Below are positions 25,775 through 33,752 of a stretch of 64,000 bases of DNA, piece by piece. Every line of letters starts with the position of its first letter. The first letter of the stretch is position 1. The position numbers were made by a program, and so were the translations under genes. Under the pieces are notes generated by a model, which was not told where the DNA came from, did not search any database, and worked only from the letters and a program-made list of their open reading frames with translations. This DNA is from Anaeropeptidivorans aminofermentans (GTDB lineage: Bacteria > Bacillota > Clostridia > Lachnospirales > UBA5962), in NCBI RefSeq assembly GCF_940670685.1, contig NZ_OW711693.1, positions 2,976,001 through 3,040,000 of the forward strand, written 5' to 3'.

Positions 25775-26110
25775 TTATCCAACATTACTGCCCTCGATAG
25801 CCTCAAGAATGCTCTGACATAAAAGAAGCATATTGGATATCGTAACCTTATCCGAATTCAAATAATAAAAGTTCATTGTACCTTTTTTATACATGTAAAC
25901 AATCCCTGCTTCACGCAGTACTTTAAGATGATGAGAAACAGCAGGGCGGGAAAGATTGGTTTTTTCAGTAAGGGCTCCTACACGCATTCCAGCCGCCCCT
26001 CCTTCCATGAGCGCTATAACAATAGATTGCCGCGTTTCATCTCCCACAGCTGCTATTACTTTTGAACACTTAGAAAATAACTCCCTAAGTTTTGTCAAAT
26101 CTTGTGACAT
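25775..26110 (-). CDS. ArsR-family winged-helix regulator
   Basis: 111 residues. A small winged helix: G-D-E-T-R-Q-S-I-V-I-A-L, L-S-R-P-A-V-S-H-H-L-K-V-L-R-E-A-G-I-V (recognition helix), then the wing K-K-G-T-M-N-F-Y-Y-L. No obvious cysteine metal-site pair is seen, so the signal may not be metal. The start at 26110 follows GGAGCGG at good spacing; the upstream reading from 26149 begins inside the likely operator. It precedes the ABC exporter cluster and probably controls it; that link is inference. Confidence 0.87.
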   Translation of the reverse strand: MSQDLTKLRELFSKCSKVIAAVGDETRQSIVIALMEGGAAGMRVGALTEKTNLSRPAVSHHLKVLREAGIVYMYKKGTMNFYYLNSDKVTISNMLLLCQSILEAIEGSNVG

Positions 26111-26126
26111 AACAACCGCTCCATTC

Positions 26127-26150
26127 AATGGTTTAATTATATCAACCATT
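26127..26150. promoter_or_regulatory. Likely operator of the ArsR gene
   Basis: An inverted repeat AATGGTT, 10 bases, AACCATT, lying beside TATAAT-like boxes on the minus strand just upstream of the ArsR start. Autoregulation is typical for the family. Confidence 0.45.
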
Positions 26151-26263
26151 ATAAAATATTAGTAATCCTTTTTCAACATTGGTAAAGAAAATCGAGATGA
26201 CTCATCGATACTTAAGTTTCTTTTTAATAACTTATAGTATCAGATAAAATTACCGCTACAAAC

Positions 26264-26292
26264 TTGACATAACCCCTAATAAATAATACCCT
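26264..26292 (+). promoter_or_regulatory. Possible promoter of the amidohydrolase pair
   Basis: TTGACA (26264-26269), 17 bases, TACCCT (26287-26292). The -35 is perfect, the -10 weak. A family E-like hairpin follows between it and the gene. Confidence 0.4.
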
Positions 26293-26304
26293 TATATTGG
26301 AAAG

Positions 26305-26351
26305 TACCTTATTAAATTTAAAAGTAGACATTTTTTTAATTTAACAAGGTA
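26305..26351. repeat. Family E-like palindrome in the amidohydrolase leader
   Basis: TACCTTATTAAATTTAAAA with return arm TTTTTTTAATTTAACAAGGT, a 19-bp imperfect hairpin. Confidence 0.5.
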
Positions 26352-26397
26352 TATCATCATTGTCTTTTTTAGGGCAAAATTTTAAAGGGGTGAACGT

Positions 26398-27570
26398 ATG
26401 CTATTGCTTAAAAACTGCCTCCTTTCCAATATGGCGGACATATGGGAAGAAGAGACCGCCATTCTCATTGAGAATGGCAAAATCAAAGAAATAGGCAAAA
26501 ACTTAAATGCTCCCGATGCAGAAGTAATAGATGCTAAAGGACGCATAGTTACACCGGGGCTTATCGACAGTCACTGTCATACAGGAACCGAGGATACGGG
26601 AACAGATGCCGCAGGCGATGTAAACGAAACAACGAACCCTGCCCTTGCCGGCCTTCGTATCATAGATGCACTTCATTTTTACGACAAATCTTTTGAAACA
26701 GCCCTTAGAACAGGGGTTACAACCGTTGTTACAGGCCCGGGAAGCGCCAATATCATAGGCGGAACCTTTGCCGCAATAAAAACCTATTACGGAGATCTCA
26801 ACCAAAGGGTAATTAATCCTGAAATATGCATGAAAATGGCATTGGGAGAAAACCCAAAATTAAACTACGGAAAGCGCTCAAAGGCCCCGTCTACAAGAAT
26901 GATGAATGCAGCCATTATGAGAGAACAGCTTTTTCTTGCAAAGCAGTACAGAGAAAAATGGCTTGAATATAACGAAAAAATAGAAAAGGGAGAAAATCCC
27001 CCTGAATTTAAGTTTGATATACATAAGCATTCCTTAATGCGTGTTTTTGACGGTATGCTTGTTAAAATACACTGCCATCAATCAGACGATATTATTACGG
27101 CCATGAGAATCGCATCGGAATTTAATTTAAGATATACCCTTGACCACTGCACAGAGGGCTATCTGATTACAGATGAGCTTAAACAGTATAATCCCATGTG
27201 CATCTTAGGCCCTGTTTTCGGCGGTAAAAGCAAGCTTGAGCTTAGAAGTAAATCCTTTAAAGGGGCCGGCATATTAGAAGAAAACGGTATTTTCTTCTCC
27301 ATAGCAACAGACCACCCTGTAATCCCCCACGATACTCTTTTAATTCAGGCGGCTCTTATGGTTAAAAACGGCCTTTCAAGAAAAGCGGCTCTGAAAGCCC
27401 TTACTGTAAACGCAGCTATCAGTACGGACATTGCCGACAGAGTAGGAACCATAGAACCGGGCAAAGACGCAGACATCGTAATATGGCAGGAAGACCCTAT
27501 TTTATCCGTAGGAGATCCTGAAATGGTTATCATAGACGGTGAGATACGCTATCAAAGGGGGGAACAATAA
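26398..27570 (+). CDS. Amidohydrolase (metal ligands intact)
   Basis: 390 residues of the amidohydrolase superfamily, closest in layout to imidazolonepropionase/dihydroorotase-like enzymes. The metal site is complete: His59 and His61 in TPGLIDSHCHTG, a histidine in KIHCHQSDD, another in TLDHCTEG and the Asp in SIATDHPVI. A C-terminal G-T-I-E-P-G-K-D-A-D-I-V-I-W block is the composite beta domain. The start has AAAGGGGTGA. It overlaps the next gene by one base. The reaction (likely a cyclic amide or deacylation) cannot be fixed from sequence. Confidence 0.88.
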   Translation: MLLLKNCLLSNMADIWEEETAILIENGKIKEIGKNLNAPDAEVIDAKGRIVTPGLIDSHCHTGTEDTGTDAAGDVNETTNPALAGLRIIDALHFYDKSFETALRTGVTTVVTGPGSANIIGGTFAAIKTYYGDLNQRVINPEICMKMALGENPKLNYGKRSKAPSTRMMNAAIMREQLFLAKQYREKWLEYNEKIEKGENPPEFKFDIHKHSLMRVFDGMLVKIHCHQSDDIITAMRIASEFNLRYTLDHCTEGYLITDELKQYNPMCILGPVFGGKSKLELRSKSFKGAGILEENGIFFSIATDHPVIPHDTLLIQAALMVKNGLSRKAALKALTVNAAISTDIADRVGTIEPGKDADIVIWQEDPILSVGDPEMVIIDGEIRYQRGEQ

Positions 27571-28712
27571 TGAAGCTCATTAAAAACTGCCGATTAATCG
27601 ATATGGCAGGCACCTATATGGAAAAAAGAGATATGCTCATAGAAGACGGGAAAATAAAAGACATTCAGCCTGAAATTTCAAAAGAAGGCATAAGCCCTGA
27701 AAATATATACGACGCAGAAAATAACGTAGCTGTTCCGGGATTTATTGATATCCACTGCCAGGCAGGGGTAACAAGCCAGATTTACCGTTTTGAAGGAGAC
27801 GACGCCAACGAGGTATCCGGCCCGATGCTCCCCCATTTAAGGGCAATAGACGCCATAGATATCCATGACGAAGGCTTTAACATGGCCCTTTTAGGCGGCG
27901 TTACAACAGTAATTGCAAGCCCGGGAACGAAGAATGTTCTTGGCGGAACCTGTACTGCGTTTAAAACCTCTGGAAAAAGCTTTAAAGAAAGAACCCTCAT
28001 CGAAGAAATCGCCTTTTTTGCAGACCTTACAAGCGCCCCCAGAAATGTATACGGTAAAAAGGATATTGCGCCTAAGACCCGTATGGCCTCCGCTTCTATT
28101 TTAAGAGAAGCCCTTTTTAACGCAAAGGAATACCACAGGGCTAAAAATACCGGAAGCTTATCTAATTTCGATATGAAAATGGAGTCTCTCCAAAGAGTAT
28201 TTGACGGCATGCTTCTTAAAATCCACGCAGAGCATTCTACGGATATTATAACTGCCGCAAGACTTTTAGAAGAATTTAATTTAAACGGAATCATCGTCGG
28301 AGCAAGCGATATTTTAGAGGCCCTTCCCCATCTCAATAAAGAAAATACAAAGCTTGCTATAGGCCCTGTCCTTGTAAGCATAGATGGTTACGAAAGCAGA
28401 AACAAAAGCCCTGAAACCGGCGCAAGGCTTCAAGATGAAAATATTAATTTTGCGGTTATTACAGCCCATCCATCCTATAATATTGAATATACCAACGTAC
28501 AGCTTGGCTATATGAAGAAAAGGGGTATGAAGAATCCTCTTGAAGCTTCTACCATAATCCCCGCCAAAATGCTTGGTATTGACAATAGAGTAGGAAGCCT
28601 TGAAATAGGCAAAGATGCAGATATTGTATTATGGGATAAAGAACCCCTTGATTTTTATGCTTCCGTAAAAGAGATATTTATTAACGGGGAAATTGTAAAT
28701 ATTATTCATTAA
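27570..28712 (+). CDS. Amidohydrolase-like paralogue with lost metal ligands
   Basis: 380 residues, clearly a paralogue of the upstream protein (same blocks in the same order, such as PGFIDIHCQAG, GGVTTVIASPGTKN, KIHAEHSTDIITAARL and S-L-E-I-G-K-D-A-D-I-V-L-W). Yet the HxH pair is His62-x-Gln64, the third histidine region reads I-I-V-G-A-S-D with no His, and the Asp strand reads A-V-I-T-A-H-P. Three or more metal ligands are therefore missing. It starts within the upstream stop (TAATG), so the two are translated together. A non-catalytic partner subunit is a sensible inference; no decay (stops, shifts) is seen. Confidence 0.8.
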   Translation: MKLIKNCRLIDMAGTYMEKRDMLIEDGKIKDIQPEISKEGISPENIYDAENNVAVPGFIDIHCQAGVTSQIYRFEGDDANEVSGPMLPHLRAIDAIDIHDEGFNMALLGGVTTVIASPGTKNVLGGTCTAFKTSGKSFKERTLIEEIAFFADLTSAPRNVYGKKDIAPKTRMASASILREALFNAKEYHRAKNTGSLSNFDMKMESLQRVFDGMLLKIHAEHSTDIITAARLLEEFNLNGIIVGASDILEALPHLNKENTKLAIGPVLVSIDGYESRNKSPETGARLQDENINFAVITAHPSYNIEYTNVQLGYMKKRGMKNPLEASTIIPAKMLGIDNRVGSLEIGKDADIVLWDKEPLDFYASVKEIFINGEIVNIIH

Positions 28713-28994
28713 TTTTTATTAGATTAGAAAAACAGACCTTTCGAATTTGTGCTTGGATTATTGAACCATAATCTTTCTTGCCCCGTAAAGGAATTCCTGC
28801 GTAAGAACAGCAGCAAAAATTTGCATAGTATCGGCTGTACTTGTGAAAAGTCTATCATCGAATTACCTTCATATTTTATTTTCAGGCATAAGAAAGCCGC
28901 ATTTCCGGCGGTATAGACTTCGGACCAAATTGAAGCTGTTGACAAAGTTCACATACTAAAAACTAATCAATACTGATGAATATTTATGCAAAAC
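28713..28994. other. Intergenic stretch, nothing recognised
   Basis: About 280 bp with only short shadow frames. Some short inverted words are seen, but no promoter, terminator or known RNA that I can support. Confidence 0.3.
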
Positions 28995-29237
28995 AAAGGG
29001 GCTATTGCAAAATTGACACTTATAACTTCAATATAGTCAGCGTCCCAAGGAGTGCGTAGTGTGCTAAATTAATTCCGCAAATGGGGCTTTGCCTCATTGA
29101 GAAAAATAGCGTATTTCGAGCTTTTCTTACGAAAAGCGAATAACTATTTATTTCTATAGGATTTCGCTTAAAGCTTTCTTGAGCTCTAAACAAAAAGGGG
29201 TTACCGCAAAATTCATTTTGCTGCAACCCCTTTATTT
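28995..29237. repeat. MITE-like element with AAAGGGG ends
   Basis: AAAGGGGCTATTGCAAAATT at the left and, inverted, AAAGGGGTTGCAGCAAAAT at the right, about 240 bp apart. The right part adds a GGGGTTACCGC/GCTGCAACCCC hairpin. The interior has no intact ORF. Confidence 0.5.
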
Positions 29238-29326
29238 AACAGATTAATATTATGTGGATAATGCATTGGTAAATGAAATCTCAGAGGGCCGCATTAATAA
29301 ATACTGGAAACGCAGGAAAACAACAC

Positions 29327-29466
29327 TATAGTAAATTTCTTATAAAGAAGTAACAAAAACCTATTCATCAGAGACTCAAAAATACGGATTTCCTTCGGAA
29401 ACGGTACATTTTTGAGTCTCCATGCATATACGGTTTTGTTACTGTTTAATGCTAAATTCACACTAT
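29327..29466. repeat. Family A palindromic repeat, copy 4
   Basis: 140 bp, left end TATAGTAAATTT intact, right end AAATTCACACTAT slightly eroded. Strongly conserved core (GGATTTCCTTCGGAAACGG). Confidence 0.85.
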
Positions 29467-29572
29467 CAGCAGTTGACCTTATTAAGACCTAATTCAAATG
29501 TTTATTAGGTATGACACATTGTCTGTCATAAATTTAAAACTGCCGTACAGATAGGTTTAAATGTTTCACTGG

Positions 29573-30064
29573 TTAAAAAATGCCCCCATTTTCCATGTCA
29601 GTCTTATTCACAAAATCCATATGGTATAATTTTTCCCAATGGTTAATGTTTAATGTTCCCTTAGTGAGACGGATTGCTAAAATGCAACAATTTTCATCCT
29701 TTTCATTATTTGCCATATCGTACCACTCGGCAAAAGCTGTACGGAGTTTATTTCTTATTTCGGCATTATTTGGATCAAGCACCCAGCCAAGATTTTCACC
29801 TACTCCATTAGCGGTAAACATCTCTAAGCAACCTGCAACCGAAACCTCCGAGTTTTGCGCGATTTGCTGCATTTTGTTTGATTTTCCGTATGTAACAACA
29901 TAAAATGTGCCGTTTTCATAATAGGCGTCCACACTGCGGACAACCGGGCGAGGCATTCCGTTAGCGCCCGGCTCCCGCGCAATCGTAGCAAGGGAAATAA
30001 CATTGTCTTTGCCGTTGCCGAACATTTCTTCAATTAATTTTAACCCTTCTTCGTAATTGCTCAT
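29573..30064 (-). CDS. Pyridoxamine 5'-phosphate oxidase-like flavin protein
   Basis: 163 residues of the split-barrel flavin-binding class. Blocks: V-I-S-L-A-T-I-A-R-E, an R-P-V-V-R-S-V-D-A-Y-Y strand, F-Y-V-V-T-Y-G-K-S-N-K-M-Q-Q-I and V-S-V-A-G-C. It probably binds FMN or a related cofactor; the substrate is unknown. The start at 30064 has GGAGGG 8 bases before it; the longer reading from 30082 overlaps that site. It lies 25 bases after the AraC regulator stop, so the two form an operon and the regulator may control it. Confidence 0.8.
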   Translation of the reverse strand: MSNYEEGLKLIEEMFGNGKDNVISLATIAREPGANGMPRPVVRSVDAYYENGTFYVVTYGKSNKMQQIAQNSEVSVAGCLEMFTANGVGENLGWVLDPNNAEIRNKLRTAFAEWYDMANNEKDENCCILAIRLTKGTLNINHWEKLYHMDFVNKTDMENGGIF

Positions 30065-30089
30065 TTGTTTTCCCTCCAGCATTAATTAT

Positions 30090-30998
30090 TTATTTTTCTC
30101 GTTTCTTAAAAGGAATCCACAACTCTACATAAGTGATGTCAGACGTACTTTTACTGTACATCTCAGGGAAAAATCCATCGGCAATCAGATTATGCTTTTT
30201 AAGCCAAAACCGAGTGTATTTCATTGCCTTACCCAAACCAATTATCATCTGTTCATGATTTTCCGATTCAAAGCCGCAGACGACATATTCTCGTGCAGGC
30301 AGCTGCCAATTTGTAAAGCCGCGGCTTTTCTCGTCTTTTTTGATTTCCGCACCAACAAAATAACTCGAATAACCGTCTGGCGCATCGCCGTGATAAGAAA
30401 CACCAATCCAGCGCCCCTCAGAGATATGCGGGATATTCGGAAGCTCCCTAAAAAACCTGTCCCAAATCTCACCAACCGCATCGACGCCGGTTCTTTCGCC
30501 GAACATCTTACCATATTTGAATGGATAATATCCTGTAACACCAAGAAAATTCATTGGTTCTTCAAGAAATTTACGGTTCATTTCCAAAACCAATCCGTCG
30601 CTAATCAGCGGTACGCCCTCATCAACCACAATATAACCAAGCAATAAATCGGGTTTGTCAAAATTCTGTAAGCCAACAGGCTTATCTCGGTACTGTGACG
30701 GGGTAATCCCATAGGTTTCTTTAAAGGCTCGCGTAAAAGTTATATGACTGCCAAAACCGTATTCCATTGCAATGTCGATAATGCGGTTTTCTTTATCACG
30801 CAGCATAGTGATAGACTTTGCCAATCGGCGCAATTTAATATACTCCCGAACCGATGTTTTTACCAATCGGGTGAATAATCTCTGATAATAAAACAGTGAC
30901 AGTACAGCGATTTCTGCCAGTTCTTCGATTTGAATTTCTTCACCGAGATGTTCTTCGATGTGGTTCAGCGTTTTTTGTATGGCTTCCCATGCGTGCAT
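30090..30998 (-). CDS. AraC-family regulator with GyrI-like effector domain
   Basis: 302 residues. The N-terminal 110 residues hold two helix-turn-helix units (E-E-L-A-E-I-A-V-L-S-L-F-Y-Y-Q-R-L-F, then I-D-I-A-M-E-Y-G-F-G-S-H-I-T-F-T-R-A-F-K). The rest is a GyrI/AraC_E_bind domain with W-I-G-V-S-Y-H-G and a closing Y-V-E-L-W-I-P. Such proteins sense small drugs or metabolites. Base use here looks richer in C and G than in its neighbours, as in the next two genes, hinting at acquisition. Confidence 0.9.
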   Translation of the reverse strand: MHAWEAIQKTLNHIEEHLGEEIQIEELAEIAVLSLFYYQRLFTRLVKTSVREYIKLRRLAKSITMLRDKENRIIDIAMEYGFGSHITFTRAFKETYGITPSQYRDKPVGLQNFDKPDLLLGYIVVDEGVPLISDGLVLEMNRKFLEEPMNFLGVTGYYPFKYGKMFGERTGVDAVGEIWDRFFRELPNIPHISEGRWIGVSYHGDAPDGYSSYFVGAEIKKDEKSRGFTNWQLPAREYVVCGFESENHEQMIIGLGKAMKYTRFWLKKHNLIADGFFPEMYSKSTSDITYVELWIPFKKREK

Positions 30999-31256
30999 AT
31001 AGATTCCTCTCTCTAAAACAATATATCACAGACGAGAAACAAATGCTTAACCGTGTCTGCTCTTTTTGACCTAATGTATGAAGTGTAAAATACTGTATAC
31101 CTGTTCATACTGAACTCTGCTGCAGGTTATAACCATATATCTATTGCAAATAATATATCAGGATTTATGAGTTTTGGGAATAATAATTATAAAGCTTCTG
31201 ATTTATAATTTCTTCATCCGACGGGGACCCCCTGCTAATTTTAATCGAAGCCTTTG

Positions 31257-32095
31257 CTATTTTTCCAGAAGGATTGCAATGGTTGGACTACTTTCCACAT
31301 AAGGCTTGCCCGTAACATCGCTAAATAATTCAATGTTCTTAAATCCTGCTGCATGCGCTTCTTTTATCAAAGTTTCAGGGGTGAAGCAGCAATTCCATAT
31401 ATCATATTCCCTAATCTCTTTATCTGTAATTATCGTGGTCTGTTCTAAAGTCACAGTATCGGAATATCGATAGTGTCCATGCAATGAAAGGTATTTTTCT
31501 GCACTCCAGAAACCGCCTTCTTCATGAACTTCCCAAGTTTTTAATTCTTGAAACTCCTTGTACTTCACCATAGAAAATACATCTAATAAAAGCTTTCCGC
31601 CGCTTTTTAGGCTCTGATATATTTTTCTTAGTATCACCACCCTATTTTCGGTTGACAGCGCGCCATAATCACAGTAAATAAACGTGGCTAAATGAAATTT
31701 ATCCTTATAATCCATTTCCAGATAATTTTGATAAACATACGTGATTTCTAAGGTTTGCTTGTCAGCAGAACTTTTTGCATAGGCTATTGACCGCTTTGAA
31801 AAGTCAATTCCTGTTACCTCATAAAAAGCTTTACTGAACCTTTCAGCATATAGCCCCGGCCCGCAGCCGACGTCTAGTAATTTGGGATATTCGAAAGACG
31901 GCATGATTTCTTGAATCCATTTTACAGACTGTTCAATAAAGCTTAATTTGCGGCTTGCTCCTTCGCTCCTTCGCAATCCGGATCAAGATGGGCCTTGAGC
32001 ATATGCTTTGAAATATGTTCGTCATTCCAGAAGTTAACCTGGCTTTGCTGATAGGGAGCCGGACGCTTCAAATGCATAAGAATATTGTTGTACAT
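31257..32095 (-). pseudogene. Class I SAM-dependent methyltransferase split by an 8-bp tandem duplication
   Basis: The C-terminal frame (31257-31976) has a full Rossmann methyltransferase: motif I L-L-D-V-G-C-G-P-G-L-Y-A-E-R-F, then a G-I-D-F-S-K-R-S-I strand and L-L-L-D-V-F. It begins at a TTG with no good ribosome site. The true start is an ATG at 32095 with AAAGGAG; its frame reads 50 codons, ends D-P-D-C-E-G-A-K-E-Q-A-A-N and stops at 31943. Between them GCGAAGGA occurs twice in a row (31974-31967 and 31966-31959). Removing one copy restores D-P-D-C-E-G-A-S-R-K-L-S-F-I and joins the two frames. So the gene is broken or switchable by slippage. Confidence 0.8.
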
Positions 32096-32498
32096 AAAAA
32101 CACTCCTTTAAATTAGTCAAATAAAAAAGCCGTAGATTTTACTCTCAAACTTATCTTCTTAAGGCGAAGATAAGTTTGAGAGTAAGATAAAACCAAACAG
32201 TAGGTACAAAAACAAAACTGCTGAACAGTTGTTTTTTACCTATTGAATTGATTTTATTTACCCTTTTCCAGCCGCATCTACACCACCGATTTTGTGGTAT
32301 CCGACACGCCGGATATTCATCACCTTTTTATTAAATTATGTTTTTATTTTATATTGTGCTGATTTGCCTGTTAATGGAGAGATTATCATGGGCTGTCATA
32401 AATAGCATTCATTTAGCTATCTTATTATTTTAGTATTAAGCAATTGCTTTCTTATGTACCCAGTCGTTCCTGCAAGACTTGTTTTTATTTATGAATTT
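32096..32498. other. Intergenic stretch with a strong hairpin and a short remnant
   Basis: Contains the 20-bp hairpin at 32139-32185. On the minus strand a 20-codon frame (32258-32320, ending G-G-V-D-A-A-G-K-G) has no good ribosome site and may be debris of an acquired gene. No known RNA family is recognised. Confidence 0.4.
32139..32185. repeat. Perfect 20-bp inverted repeat
   Basis: TTACTCTCAAACTTATCTTC, a 7-base loop TTAAGGC, and its exact inverse. No T-run follows on either side, so it is not a classical terminator. Confidence 0.7.
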
Positions 32499-33611
32499 TT
32501 ATTTTGTTCCCACTTCTATAATTTCAGGAACAGGCTCTGTAATGATAACCCTGTCAACAGCTGTTTTTTCGCTTTCTATGCCGTTTATTCTGATAATATG
32601 CTCCGTTACCTCAGCTTCACCGTCGCTTCCGTACTGCACGGATTTTCTGTAGCTTTTGGGCTGATTAGGATTATTTAAAGTCTGAACCGGCTTCGGCTCT
32701 ACTTCTTTATATTTATTTTCTTCCACTGTGCGAACGGATACAATGGGCTTATCGATGGTTAAAACCATTTCCTCGCCTATTCTAAGGGAGCTGTTTATAT
32801 TATAGCCGGGATTTACCTTCAGAAGCTCCTCCATCGTCATGCCGGCCTTTTGCGCTATTTTTGTAAGGGTGTCATTTGCAACTATAGTGTAAGTTTCTGC
32901 CGCTTCAGAGGTCGTAGTCAATATCTGAAGAGCCTTTTCCACAGTAATAATTTCATCTGAGGAAACATATACGTTTTCTGTTTTTACATCTTCTACAAAG
33001 CCCTCTTCGATAATATTCGTGCCTTCTCTGCGGTAAGGCTCCATCAAGGAATCAAGCACCTTGTCGGCTTCGCCTTTATTTTTTAAAATAGCCATATCCG
33101 TTTGGCCCACAACAATCTTGCAGGCTTCAACCTTATATGTAAGGCTATTGGATACTTTCATTATGGCTTCGTCAGGAGAGCTTATCTCCTTTTTTGATGC
33201 ATGGACGGGCACGAAAGAAATCTTTTCGTTTACCAGTATATCTGTTCCGAGGCTATTTTTTATTTTAAGTACGGCCTGGGATTCAATTTCCTTTACATCA
33301 AGCTTTCCGGTCTTCTTTACGGTAGCGACCTTGTTTCCGTCGATTTCTATTGCATAAGCATTTTTATTTGTCGACGCATAAATTAAACCGCCTGTTAAGG
33401 CTATTACGATAAATATTCCAAGGAAAATAAAGGCATTCCCTCTGAGCCTTTTTGCGAGCTTTATTAAATTAATGGATTTCGTAGCCATGCTTTCAGCAGG
33501 AGTGCGCTTGCCAACCCGGTTTTCTATCCCTTTTACGGTACCCCGCTGTCTTTTCGCAGGCTCGGCATTAGGCTTACTTTGAGGCCTTCTCTTTTTTGCA
33601 GACATATACAT
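32499..33611 (-). CDS. Membrane-anchored LysM and G5 domain protein
   Basis: 370 residues. A basic cytoplasmic start (K/R-rich, 1-55), one membrane segment (about 58-80), then an extracytoplasmic chain. About residues 240-285 form a LysM domain (Y-T-I-V-A-N-D-T-L-T-K-I-A-Q-K-A-G-M and N-P-G-Y-N), a peptidoglycan binder. The last 85 residues look like a G5 domain (S-V-Q-Y-G-S-D-G-E-A-E-V-T-E-H-I). Clostridial proteins of this build usually end in an M23 peptidase; here the chain stops before one. It may be a wall-binding scaffold. It lies downstream of the SLH protein gene, same strand. Confidence 0.8.
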   Translation of the reverse strand: MYMSAKKRRPQSKPNAEPAKRQRGTVKGIENRVGKRTPAESMATKSINLIKLAKRLRGNAFIFLGIFIVIALTGGLIYASTNKNAYAIEIDGNKVATVKKTGKLDVKEIESQAVLKIKNSLGTDILVNEKISFVPVHASKKEISSPDEAIMKVSNSLTYKVEACKIVVGQTDMAILKNKGEADKVLDSLMEPYRREGTNIIEEGFVEDVKTENVYVSSDEIITVEKALQILTTTSEAAETYTIVANDTLTKIAQKAGMTMEELLKVNPGYNINSSLRIGEEMVLTIDKPIVSVRTVEENKYKEVEPKPVQTLNNPNQPKSYRKSVQYGSDGEAEVTEHIIRINGIESEKTAVDRVIITEPVPEIIEVGTK

Positions 33612-33752
33612 CCATCCGATCCTTTGTGACTTATCTATTCCAACAAAGTTTAGACTGCAAGTGAATCCAAACCGTCACGCTCTAAGTTCACAGAGCATCT
33701 TACCAGCGCTGCCCTGTTCTCTGAGTTCGTGTCTTTTTGTAAGTATTAAGAG

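Noticed and set aside
28724-29226. Two short minus-strand ORFs between the amidohydrolases and the flavin protein
   Set aside because: No good ribosome sites; the second lies inside a MITE-like repeat.
33612-33752. Possible riboswitch between the SLH and LysM-G5 genes
   Set aside because: A GCTCT/AGAGC hairpin is present, but the c-di-AMP (ydaO) and c-di-GMP core motifs are absent.
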